NCBI GenBank assembly: GCA_964590515.1
Contig: CAZPZD010000017.1
Coordinates: 1-45,494 of the forward strand
Source of the DNA: JADFRG01 sp964590515
GTDB taxonomy: Bacteria; Chloroflexota; Anaerolineae; Anaerolineales; E44-bin32
DNA length: 45,494 bases
Reading direction: 5' to 3'
Of this stretch, positions 1 through 7,352 are shown piece after piece. The translations under genes and the position numbers were made by a program. The first letter of the stretch is position 1, and each line of letters starts with the position of its first letter. Under the pieces are notes generated by a model that was given only the letters and a program-made list of their open reading frames with translations, did not search any database and had not been told where the DNA came from.

Positions 1-1366
1 GCACCCCGCCGCCGGGTGGCGTCGAAGAGGAGCACAGGTAGAGGCCGGCCACTGGGGTAGTGTACGGTGAGACTCGGATTAGTGGCCGGGTCCAGATTTG
101 GCGCAGGTCCTGGATCCCGACATTGATATCTCCCCCGACGTAATTGGAGTTGTACTTCTCCATCTCGACCGAATTGCGGCTGTGTCGGCCCAGGATCCGG
201 CTGCGGAAACCGGGCGCGAAGCGTTCGATCTGAGCTTCGACTCGCTCGGTCATGTCGACCGTCGAGCCGTTGGGGACGTGGCAGTAGCCCCAGGCCGTGT
301 GCTTCCCCTGCGGTGCTCGGCTGGGATCGAATAGTGACTGTTGAGCGAAGATGACGAACGGTCGTTCGGGATGCTCGCCGCGCCCGACGGCCGCCTCAGA
401 CTCGACAATCTCTTCGAGCTGGCCGCCGAGGTGCACCGTGGCTGCTTGGCGGCAGCTCTCGGCTGCCCAGGGGATCGGGCCGTCCAGCGCCCAATCGAGC
501 TTGAAAACGCCTGGCCCATAGCGGAACCGCCCGAGTCTGCGTCGGTAGCCCTCCGGGAGCTGCTCTCCGACGATCTGGACCAACTGCTTTGGCGAGGTAT
601 TGAAGAAGACAGTCCGAGCGGAGGGCAATTCGTCGAGGGCGGTGATCGATCGGTCAGTTTCAATCTGTCCGCCCAACGACTTCAGCAAGCCCGCCAAGGC
701 CTCAGCGATATGCTGTGAACCTCCGGCTGCCATCGGCCAACCCACGGCGTGAGCCAGAGTGCCCAGCATCAGGCCGGCGGCGGCGGATACCGTAGATTCG
801 AGGGGTAGCATCGAATGAGCGCCCAAACCGGCGAAGAGGGCCCGGGCCCGCGGGCCGCGGAAACGGGAAGTAGCCAGGCCCCGCGCCGATTGAATTGCCA
901 GCCACCCGAAGCGGGCCATCATGAACGGCCGGCGGGGTAGCCGGAACGGGCCCAAGATTTCAGCCAGCAGCGCCTGCCAGTTCTCGACCAGCGGCCCGAA
1001 GATCCTCAGGTAGGCCGCGGCATCCCCTCCCAACTGATCGGCCGTCGCCCTGAGATCCTGACTGACCAGCATCGCGGTCCCATCGTCGAGCGGATGGGCC
1101 AGCGCTGCCGGTGGGTGGATCCAACGGAGACCGTGTTCGTGCAACGAGATGGCTCGGAAAAAGGGGGAGGCCAGGCCAAGCGGTTGAATGGCGGAGCACA
1201 CATCGTGCCAAAAACCAGGGAGGGTAAGCTCCGCGGTTCGGGCGCCGCCCCCGATCGTGTGTGCGGCCTCGAAGACGATCACCGAGCGGCCGGCCTGGGC
1301 GAGGGTGATGGCGGCTGCTAGCCCGTTCGGGCCCGCGCCGATGATGGCAGCGTCGTATGCCTGCAT
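1..1366 (-). CDS. FAD-dependent oxidoreductase, phytoene-desaturase-like (3' end cut by window edge)
   Basis: The minus strand is open from an ATG at 1366 to the window edge (455 codons, no stop), so the C-terminus is missing. The N-terminus MQAYDAAIIGAGPNG is a Rossmann dinucleotide-binding fold (GxGxxG at residues 10-15), followed by the FAD-ribose acidic residue in VIVFEAA and by the GGGARTAEL segment typical of the phytoene desaturase/amine oxidase-like family. It is probably a soluble flavoprotein oxidising or isomerising a hydrophobic substrate; the substrate cannot be told from sequence. It is the last visible gene of the long minus-strand cluster, 22 bp after the preceding gene, and probably cotranscribed. 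The fold is clear, the exact reaction is not. Confidence 0.85.
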   Translation of the reverse strand, partial: MQAYDAAIIGAGPNGLAAAITLAQAGRSVIVFEAAHTIGGGARTAELTLPGFWHDVCSAIQPLGLASPFFRAISLHEHGLRWIHPPAALAHPLDDGTAMLVSQDLRATADQLGGDAAAYLRIFGPLVENWQALLAEILGPFRLPRRPFMMARFGWLAIQSARGLATSRFRGPRARALFAGLGAHSMLPLESTVSAAAGLMLGTLAHAVGWPMAAGGSQHIAEALAGLLKSLGGQIETDRSITALDELPSARTVFFNTSPKQLVQIVGEQLPEGYRRRLGRFRYGPGVFKLDWALDGPIPWAAESCRQAATVHLGGQLEEIVESEAAVGRGEHPERPFVIFAQQSLFDPSRAPQGKHTAWGYCHVPNGSTVDMTERVEAQIERFAPGFRSRILGRHSRNSVEMEKYNSNYVGGDINVGIQDLRQIWTRPLIRVSPYTTPVAGLYLCSSSTPPGGGV

Positions 1367-1388
1367 CCTGTATCGCTAGACCGAGAAG

Positions 1389-2147
1389 CTAGTCTGCAGC
1401 TGGGTCAGGCTTGCGCCGAGTGACCCGGCGTACCACTCGCACGGGCGTGTAAAGAATGCTTCGGATGGCGGAGTTGTACCAGAGGTTTCGGGCCTGAGAC
1501 CACTGGAGCTTGCCGTCAACCAGAGCCCGGTTCATCTGCACTGGAGCATCCTTGCTGTAATGCTTGGCCACGCCCGTCAGGACGTGATGCCAGATCCGCT
1601 CCTGCTGCTTCGCGCCGCCCATGAATCGGAAGCCGAGTTCGAAGATCGGGTCGTTGGCCCGGGCCAACGACTGGATCTGAACCACGGTTGTGTCGCCTTC
1701 AATATGGGCGCTGAAGGTGTTCCAGCCTGCCTCGGGATGGCCCTCCGGGCACATCAGCGTGAAGGATTCGTCGTCGCTGTACAGCACCATCACTCCGGTA
1801 GCGATGACCCCGGGCACCCCGGGCAAGGATGCGTTGATCAGCACCACCTCCCCGGGCGTCACGCCCGAAACCGAAGGGTAGAACCTCGAATCGGCGGGCA
1901 TGAGCTCCGGCAGCTTTTCCTTTAAGAAACTCACCACGCCGGCCGGGGTAACTTGAGCGCCCTCGAGCCGGACCCGATAGGTTTTCTGCCAGAGCTGCCC
2001 AAAGCCCTGCAACGGCCCGACCACCTGACGCCCCTCGACATTCAGACTCACGGCTCCGGTCGGTACATCTTTCACCTTGAGCTTCGAAACCGGACTGGCC
2101 CAGTGGGCCGCATCGCGCGATTCGGGTTTCTGAGTCTCAGTTTGCAT
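1389..2147 (-). CDS. SRPBCC/DUF1990-like hypothetical protein
   Basis: A 252-residue protein with no signal peptide or membrane segment. Residues about 130-215 (PEGHPEAGWNTFSAHI, then an acidic stretch, QSLARANDPIFELGF, ERIWHHVL) resemble the C-terminal half of DUF1990, a family with an SRPBCC-like lipid- or ligand-binding fold: a 'gHPe.G...F' strand followed by a hydrophobic helix. The C-terminal tail is basic (RVVRRVTRRKPD). It lies 29 bp after the second STAS gene with a fair Shine-Dalgarno (AAGGGATGAGCAGCT before ATG), so it is likely part of the same transcript. The family assignment is a resemblance judged by eye and the biochemical role is unknown. Confidence 0.7.
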   Translation of the reverse strand: MQTETQKPESRDAAHWASPVSKLKVKDVPTGAVSLNVEGRQVVGPLQGFGQLWQKTYRVRLEGAQVTPAGVVSFLKEKLPELMPADSRFYPSVSGVTPGEVVLINASLPGVPGVIATGVMVLYSDDESFTLMCPEGHPEAGWNTFSAHIEGDTTVVQIQSLARANDPIFELGFRFMGGAKQQERIWHHVLTGVAKHYSKDAPVQMNRALVDGKLQWSQARNLWYNSAIRSILYTPVRVVRRVTRRKPDPAAD

Positions 2148-2176
2148 AGCTGCTCATCCCTTCTAGTGACCCGGGT

Positions 2177-2536
2177 TCAAAGGCCGGCAACTGCAGCCAG
2201 CGCCTGCGCCTCACTCGGGAAGATCCGGATCGCCTCGTTCAGGCGGGTAAGCTCGAAGATCTGCTGGTAGTGCTCCGTCAGCCCGTAGGCCAGCAGTTTC
2301 TGGTTGTGCCGGTTAGCCCGAATCAGCATAGTGACCAGGAGCCCAATCCCCCCGCTGTTCATGTACTCCAGCCCGACGAAATTCAAAATGATCGTTTTGG
2401 CCCCCTCCCCGCTGGCCTGCTTATAGGCATCCATCAGGATTCCTTCAGCGAAGGACGTGATTTCACCTTGAATGTCCACAACGCTGGCAATGTTACTTGC
2501 ATGGCGCACGTTAGCCGATAATTTCGCATCGCTCAT
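2177..2536 (-). CDS. STAS-domain anti-sigma factor antagonist (RsbV/SpoIIAA type), copy 2
   Basis: A single STAS domain of 119 residues. The strand-loop-helix LEYMNSGGIGLLVTML carries the serine (in MNSGG) that is phosphorylated by the anti-sigma kinase in RsbV/SpoIIAA proteins. In that family the unphosphorylated form binds the RsbW-type kinase and frees a sigma factor, and a PP2C phosphatase restores it. The start overlaps the stop of the upstream STAS gene as ATGA, implying translational coupling. Its neighbours supply the phosphatase and the kinase-like ATPase in one polypeptide. It differs clearly from copy 1, so the two probably have different partners or affinities. Confidence 0.92.
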   Translation of the reverse strand: MSDAKLSANVRHASNIASVVDIQGEITSFAEGILMDAYKQASGEGAKTIILNFVGLEYMNSGGIGLLVTMLIRANRHNQKLLAYGLTEHYQQIFELTRLNEAIRIFPSEAQALAAVAGL

Positions 2537-2898
2537 CTGCTCTTCTCCTCTGTGTTGCCCTGACGGGCGGCGGCCTCGTCGGGAACGATCTGCATGAAAT
2601 CCGACAAGCGGGTGATCTCGAAAATCTCGGCGAAGTGTTTGCTCAGGCCAAAGGCGATGACCGGGCGCTTCTCCTTGCGGGCTCTGGCGAGCAGGCTGAC
2701 GATCAGCGCGATGCCGGTGCTGTTAATGTAATCCACCTGGCTGAAGTTCAGCGCCAAAGCGCTGGGCTGAATCTCACTGGCCTCCAAGTAGGCGGCGACC
2801 AGAGCGCTTTCTGCGAAGGCGTTGATATCACCGTCCAAGTCGATAATCGCCATCCCTTCTTCCGTGCGGACAGCGGCACCTATCCGAGCCTCAGCCAT
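2533..2898 (-). CDS. STAS-domain anti-sigma factor antagonist, copy 1
   Basis: A 121-residue STAS protein with VDYINSTGIALIVSLL, the same position as MNSGG in the next gene, giving a phosphorylatable Ser with Thr next to it. The start overlaps the end of the phosphatase/ATPase gene by 8 bp and the stop overlaps the second STAS gene by 4 bp, so the three genes form a coupled translational unit. The expected role is antagonist in a partner-switching cascade. No alternative sigma factor is encoded nearby, so the final target is not visible here; two-antagonist arrangements can also control targets other than sigma factors. Confidence 0.92.
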   Translation of the reverse strand: MAEARIGAAVRTEEGMAIIDLDGDINAFAESALVAAYLEASEIQPSALALNFSQVDYINSTGIALIVSLLARARKEKRPVIAFGLSKHFAEIFEITRLSDFMQIVPDEAAARQGNTEEKSR

Positions 2899-4501
2899 TT
2901 TGGCCTCCTTCCAAGTGGAGCATAAGTTCCACGGTGTGATGTGTTTCGTCCGAGGTGACTTTCAGGTCGTCGACCATGTTCTTGATCAGAAACAGACCCC
3001 AGCCGCGGGGGCTCTGCAGCCCATCTAGCTTAGCCTCCAGGTCGGGGGTTGCTGCCTCCGGGATTCTCCGACCCCCGCCGTGGTCGGAGATGAAGACCGA
3101 GAGTTTCTCATTCGAGGCCTGCAGACGGATATGGACCGGAAGATCCCCCTGGTATTTATTGCCGTGCTCCATGGCGTTCATGGTGGCCTCGCCAACCGCG
3201 GTCTTCAGCTTCTCAAGCCTCCCGCTCGAGAGGCCAAGATCCTGAATGGCCTCGCTCACTTTCTCGATCGCAAGCCGCTCATTCCCCGGCCGGCTTGGAA
3301 TCGTGAATTCGGCTTCGAGCGGAAGCGAGATACCCACTGCCGCTTGCCTGCCTGCTTCGGCTGCACTCCGGTCGTTGGCGGAGCATTCGATGGCCAAGAG
3401 AGTAACGTCGTCCTCGTGCTCCCACCCGGCAGCCGTGAAGCGCTCCAGCGCGGCCACCAGCGTCGCGATCAACACATCAGGGCCGCTAGGGTGGTCGCTC
3501 AGGAGCTGCTTTACCCGCGGGAAGCCGAACATCTCGTGGCGGGAGTTGTGGGCCTCCGCCAACCCATCGCTCTGAAGCAGGATGGTCTCCCCGGGCAAGA
3601 TGACGACCTCGTTCTCTTCGTAGCGCATATCCGGCATCAATCCGAGGGGCATGCCAGTGGCCTTGAGTTCCGACACACCTCCAACTCCGCGCCGGAAGGC
3701 CAGCCCATGCCCGGCGTTCGCAAAGCGGAAGGTCCGCTTTATTGGGTCCAGCACCGAATACAGGCAGGTGACGAACATGTTCTCTGGCATGTTCGGAATG
3801 AGCTGGTTGTTTACCCGCGCCAACACTTGAGAGGGGGAGATCAAGCGCTCGGCAGCGGCGTGCAACACACTGCGAGTGGTCGCCATAACAAGGGCGGCCG
3901 GCACTCCTTTGTCCGTGACGTCGGCGACGATTACGCCTAGCGTGCCATCCTCCAAGTGGATAAAGTCGTAGAAATCACCGCCAACCTCCCGGGCTGGCCG
4001 GTAATAAGCGGCCACTTCCCATCCCGGTAGCTTTGGAAGTTCGCGGGGCAGCAGGGTCTGCTGAATCAGCCGGGCGATGCGCAGCTCCTGCTCCATCCGC
4101 TCGCTCCGACGGGCCTGGTCCTTCTGCTGCCGCACGAGCTGGGCCACCCGCAGCGCCGGCGCGGCCTGAGTGGCAAGGCTGCTTAGCAGGGTCCGGTCGT
4201 CCACCGAGTACTCCTGCTCGCTCAGCCGCTGCCCCAGGTTGAGCAATCCAATCAGCTCGCCTTGCGCCACGAGTGGGACGGTGAGCTTTACCCCCGCTTC
4301 TTTCAGTGATCGAAGCGCCGCCGAATCGAGCTCGAGCCGATCGATCTCTACCACTCCACGGGCCGATTGAAGGTAGGCCACTAGGGGATCGTAGGGCGCG
4401 ATCTCGACGCTGGCCGGCGCGGACTCTGACTCAGGAACGGCGGACGACTGCCCACCTGACCGCGCCAGGATTCGCCAGAGATCCCGGATCTGCGTGCTCA
4501 T
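2891..4501 (-). CDS. PP2C phosphatase fused to RsbW-like HATPase (GAF-like N-terminus)
   Basis: This 536-residue protein combines the two opposing enzymes of a partner-switching stress pathway. Residues about 36-118 look like a degenerate GAF sensor domain, followed by a coiled-coil linker (about 122-150). The SpoIIE/RsbU phosphatase domain covers about 155-372, with metal-binding motifs GGDFYD (174-179), ADVTDKG (193-199), SDGLAEA (311-317) and EDDVTLL. A GHKL ATPase of the RsbW/SpoIIAB type covers about 395-530, with N-box EATMNAMEHGN (438-448), ISDHGGG (471-477) and SPRGWGLFLI (497-506). The ATG at 4501 follows GGAGG. The motif and -10 box at 4511-4543 lie directly upstream, and the two STAS genes downstream encode its likely substrates. 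Confidence 0.94.
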   Translation of the reverse strand: MSTQIRDLWRILARSGGQSSAVPESESAPASVEIAPYDPLVAYLQSARGVVEIDRLELDSAALRSLKEAGVKLTVPLVAQGELIGLLNLGQRLSEQEYSVDDRTLLSSLATQAAPALRVAQLVRQQKDQARRSERMEQELRIARLIQQTLLPRELPKLPGWEVAAYYRPAREVGGDFYDFIHLEDGTLGVIVADVTDKGVPAALVMATTRSVLHAAAERLISPSQVLARVNNQLIPNMPENMFVTCLYSVLDPIKRTFRFANAGHGLAFRRGVGGVSELKATGMPLGLMPDMRYEENEVVILPGETILLQSDGLAEAHNSRHEMFGFPRVKQLLSDHPSGPDVLIATLVAALERFTAAGWEHEDDVTLLAIECSANDRSAAEAGRQAAVGISLPLEAEFTIPSRPGNERLAIEKVSEAIQDLGLSSGRLEKLKTAVGEATMNAMEHGNKYQGDLPVHIRLQASNEKLSVFISDHGGGRRIPEAATPDLEAKLDGLQSPRGWGLFLIKNMVDDLKVTSDETHHTVELMLHLEGGQNG

Positions 4502-4510
4502 CTAGCCTCC

Positions 4511-4543
4511 ATTATTCACCGGTAGAGTCCCAAAAGCGTTACG
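4511..4543 (-). promoter_or_regulatory. Promoter with 17-bp regulatory motif upstream of the phosphatase/STAS genes
   Basis: On the minus strand the 46-bp gap holds CGTAACGCTTTTGGGAC (4527-4543), 10 nt, then AATAAT (4511-4516), then 9 nt to the ATG. The same motif with one base changed, also 10 nt before a -10 box, lies upstream of the gene starting at 14347. No TTGACA-like -35 is present at the proper place, so the motif probably serves as an activator site or an alternative-sigma element. The AATAAT also overlaps the zone just before GGAGG, so the mRNA would be short-leadered or leaderless. Confidence 0.5.
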
Positions 4544-4547
4544 AGGG

Positions 4548-5999
4548 TTACTCTCTTCTCTCCCACTCTGCCCCGTGCGGCCGGGCCAGCGCCCGCCATT
4601 CAGGAGCGAGGGGCACCACGCCGAGGGTGCGGACGATTTGGCGGGCGGCCAGGCCGACGATCGCGGTGAACGTCGGGTAGGCCAACTCCATTTCCGCCAG
4701 TTGCTCCACCCACATATCGGCTGCCATGCCGGCCGACACGATTTGCACGATCTCCAGTGCCTGCTCACCGACCGCGTGGGCGCCCAGGATTCGGTGGGTC
4801 TCTTGTGACACGATCAGTTTGAAGAGACCCTCTGGCCTTCCGTCGATAACGGCTCGGTCGAGGTCGGCGTAGGGAACCTCCGCCACAGCAATCTCCTCGC
4901 CGGCTTCGCGGGTGGCCCGCTCGGTCAGTCCGACACTTCCGTATTCGGGGTCGGTGAATCCCCCATGGGGCACGACCCGGTGTTCAAAGCGCAGTTCAGG
5001 CCCAAGCACGGCATTCTCTGCCGCGATCCGCGCCTCGTACCCAGCGCTCTGCACCAGCATCATCCGGCCAGTGACGTCGCCCGCGGCGAAGATGTGCGGG
5101 GCAGAGGTCTGCAGGTGTTCATCCACAGAGACATAACCGCGCTCGACCCGTACCCCGGCAGCTTCCAGGTTCAGACCATCGACGTTCCCGACCCACCCCA
5201 CGGCAAAGAGCACCGCCTCGGCCTGAAGCGTGGTCTCGCGACCGTCTGAGCGGTAGAGCAATTTGAGGCCGTGGGCGTCCTTCTCGACCCTCTCGACGGC
5301 TTCGATGCCGGTGATTACAGCGATGCCGCGTCTCTGGAAGGCCTCCCTCATCTCCTTGGAAACGGCTTCGTCCTCCATCGCCAATAGCTGGGGAGCACGC
5401 TCCAGAATCGTCACCTCGGAACCAAAGGCGGCGAAGTTGGAGGCTACCTGGCACCCGGTGGCTGCCCCGCCGACCAAGATGAGCGAGGCCGGCAGTCGTT
5501 TCAACGACCACGTGTCGCTGTGGGTCAGGGCAAGTTCGGCCCCGGGAAGCTCGGGGCGCCGGGCATGGCCTCCGAGGCAGAGAACGAACTTTTCCGCCCG
5601 CAGTCTTGCCCCGCCATTGAGCTCTAGCGTGTTTGCATCGATAAACCGCGAGTCTCCTACGCCGAGGTGGACCTGAACACCGGATTCTTCCAGGTGGTTA
5701 ATCAACTGCTTCTTCTCATGAATACTGTAGACCATCCGCTGGGTGCGGTTCAGAAGGAGTGCGAAGTCCAGCCGGGGGAGTTCCCCGATCAGGCCATACT
5801 CCGAGCACTGCTCGGCATCCCGCTGCAGCCGGGCGGCTTTCGCCAGCACCCGGGTGGGTACGCAACCGTCATTCGTGCAGGTGCCGCCCATCCGATCGCG
5901 TTCGACCAGCGCCACCGAAGCGCCCAGCTCGCGGGCCCGCAGCGCAGCGGTCACCCCCGCCGGCCCGCCGCCCAGGACAATGACTTTGAATTCCTTCAT
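4548..5999 (-). CDS. NAD(P)/FAD pyridine nucleotide-disulphide oxidoreductase, mercuric-reductase-like
   Basis: A 483-residue class I flavoprotein disulphide reductase. It shows GGGPAG (10-15, FAD), the redox pair C41-C46 in GGTCTNDGCVPTR, a second Rossmann motif (VGGAATGCQVA) for NAD(P)H, AAGDVTG for FAD, and a C-terminal dimerisation domain. The C-terminus reads ELAYPTFTAIVGLAA where lipoamide dehydrogenases have HPHPTLSE, so the catalytic His-Glu pair is absent and Tyr stands near it, as in MerA. The vicinal Cys pair that ends MerA is also absent. It starts 10 bp after the globin-Rieske gene, so electron supply from NAD(P)H to those Rieske centres is a reasonable inference. Mercury or dithiol reduction cannot be excluded. 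Confidence 0.9.
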   Translation of the reverse strand: MKEFKVIVLGGGPAGVTAALRARELGASVALVERDRMGGTCTNDGCVPTRVLAKAARLQRDAEQCSEYGLIGELPRLDFALLLNRTQRMVYSIHEKKQLINHLEESGVQVHLGVGDSRFIDANTLELNGGARLRAEKFVLCLGGHARRPELPGAELALTHSDTWSLKRLPASLILVGGAATGCQVASNFAAFGSEVTILERAPQLLAMEDEAVSKEMREAFQRRGIAVITGIEAVERVEKDAHGLKLLYRSDGRETTLQAEAVLFAVGWVGNVDGLNLEAAGVRVERGYVSVDEHLQTSAPHIFAAGDVTGRMMLVQSAGYEARIAAENAVLGPELRFEHRVVPHGGFTDPEYGSVGLTERATREAGEEIAVAEVPYADLDRAVIDGRPEGLFKLIVSQETHRILGAHAVGEQALEIVQIVSAGMAADMWVEQLAEMELAYPTFTAIVGLAARQIVRTLGVVPLAPEWRALARPHGAEWERRE

Positions 6000-6009
6000 G
6001 CGTGCAACC

Positions 6010-7335
6010 TCACTCGACTCGAGCGACTTCGCCTTCCACGGACACCCGGAAAGTCTGCAATGGCTGCTGGGCCGGACCTCGAACGAGCTTCCCGCTGGTC
6101 ACGTCAAAACGGGAGCCGTGCCACGGGCAGGTGATTACCGTGCCCTGCAGGTCGCCCTCGCTCAGCGGACCGCCCTCGTGGGTGCAGTCATGCTGAGTCG
6201 CGTAGAAGGTACCGTCGAGGTTGTAAACCGCCACGCGCTGCCCACTGACCTCGACTTGCATGGCCTTGCCGGGCCGGAGGTCCACCATGCGGAACTGGTT
6301 CGGCGCAAGCGCCGCGGGATGTGGGACTGTGGGCGGCTTCGGCATCTCGTCAGCCCCCATCGTGACGGTGTGGATCCGCAGATGCACCTTCCCATCCCTG
6401 ACCTCTACCGAGAAAGTTTCCAGCCCGACTCCTGGATCGAGCAGGAATTTTCCGGTGGTGACGTCATACTGATATCCGTGCCAGGGGCAGGTAAGCGTGT
6501 CGCCTTCGAGGGTGCCGGTGGCGACCGGTCCGCCCCGGTGCAGGCAGTAATTCCGCAGGGCATACCACTTGCCACCGTGGTGGAAGACCCCGATCGATCG
6601 GTCTCCGATCTGTACGATCAGCCGCTCGCCGTCCGGGATGCCCGCCGCCTCGGCCACGACCATGTCCTTATATTCGATCGTGCGGAACAGTCCCAAGCCG
6701 CGCTCATAGGTGTCCACGGCAAGCTGGTGGACCTGGGCCGTATCCACGCTCACATTGAGCTCACCGGCTTCGACCTCGTGCTCATCGCTGTAGGCCCGGG
6801 AGAGCATTTCGAGCAGCACCATCAAGAGCAGGTTCCAGGCCCTCGAGGCGCGGGCCTCGAGATCCGGGTCGAGCTCGTGCAGCTCCTTTCGGAGCGCCTC
6901 ACCGATGGCATGCTGTACAAAGCCCACCTGGCCGATGACGTATCGCTCCGGGATGTAGACCTTGGGGTCCGCGCCCCGGGAGGTGTGGGCGAGCCCGACC
7001 TTGTCCACGAAGCTGGCATATTCGTCGTCGTATTCTCCGGAGGCGGTGCGGCGCCAGAAATTGGTGAGGTGGACCATCCGGAATTGCAGGTATTCCTGGT
7101 CGATTCCACCCTCTTTCTTCAGGAAATATCGTCGGGTCGGAGGATAGTGCAGCAGGTGATCGTAGAACTTCCCGACAATCTCGGGGATGTACTTCTCGAT
7201 GACCAGTTGACTTTGCTTGATAGCGACCGAGTCTTCCTTGGTGAAGCCGACGAACTGAGCCATGTGGCGGAAGTAGCGCCCGGCCTCCTTGGCCGAGGTC
7301 TGAACTTGGGTTTCCGGTGTCGATGAACTGTCCAT
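6010..7335 (-). CDS. Protoglobin fused to two tandem Rieske [2Fe-2S] domains
   Basis: Numbering is from the ATG at 7335 (441 aa). Residues about 20-185 are a protoglobin/globin-coupled-sensor-type globin; His117 in KVGLAHTSRG is the likely proximal haem ligand. Two Rieske ferredoxin-like domains follow: the first has C264-x-H266 and C283-x2-H286 (CLHRG, CPWHG), the second C384-x-H386 and C403-x2-H406 (CTHEG, CPWHG). Both sets of ligands are complete. An alternative ATG at 7356 overlaps the upstream stop as ATGA but lacks a ribosome site; AAAAGGAAACC precedes 7335. No oxygenase catalytic domain is present. With the flavoprotein 10 bp downstream it suggests a chain NAD(P)H to flavin to Rieske to haem, for example O2/NO chemistry or sensing (inference). 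Confidence 0.9.
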   Translation of the reverse strand: MDSSSTPETQVQTSAKEAGRYFRHMAQFVGFTKEDSVAIKQSQLVIEKYIPEIVGKFYDHLLHYPPTRRYFLKKEGGIDQEYLQFRMVHLTNFWRRTASGEYDDEYASFVDKVGLAHTSRGADPKVYIPERYVIGQVGFVQHAIGEALRKELHELDPDLEARASRAWNLLLMVLLEMLSRAYSDEHEVEAGELNVSVDTAQVHQLAVDTYERGLGLFRTIEYKDMVVAEAAGIPDGERLIVQIGDRSIGVFHHGGKWYALRNYCLHRGGPVATGTLEGDTLTCPWHGYQYDVTTGKFLLDPGVGLETFSVEVRDGKVHLRIHTVTMGADEMPKPPTVPHPAALAPNQFRMVDLRPGKAMQVEVSGQRVAVYNLDGTFYATQHDCTHEGGPLSEGDLQGTVITCPWHGSRFDVTSGKLVRGPAQQPLQTFRVSVEGEVARVE

Positions 7336-7352
7336 GGTTTCCTTTTCCGGTC

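Noticed and set aside
4548..5999. Calling the flavoprotein a true mercuric reductase (merA)
   Set aside because: It lacks the terminal vicinal Cys pair and any heavy-metal domain, and no merR or merT lies near.
5743..7326. A 527-codon plus-strand frame
   Set aside because: It is the complement of the globin-Rieske and flavoprotein genes, whose protein families are unmistakable.
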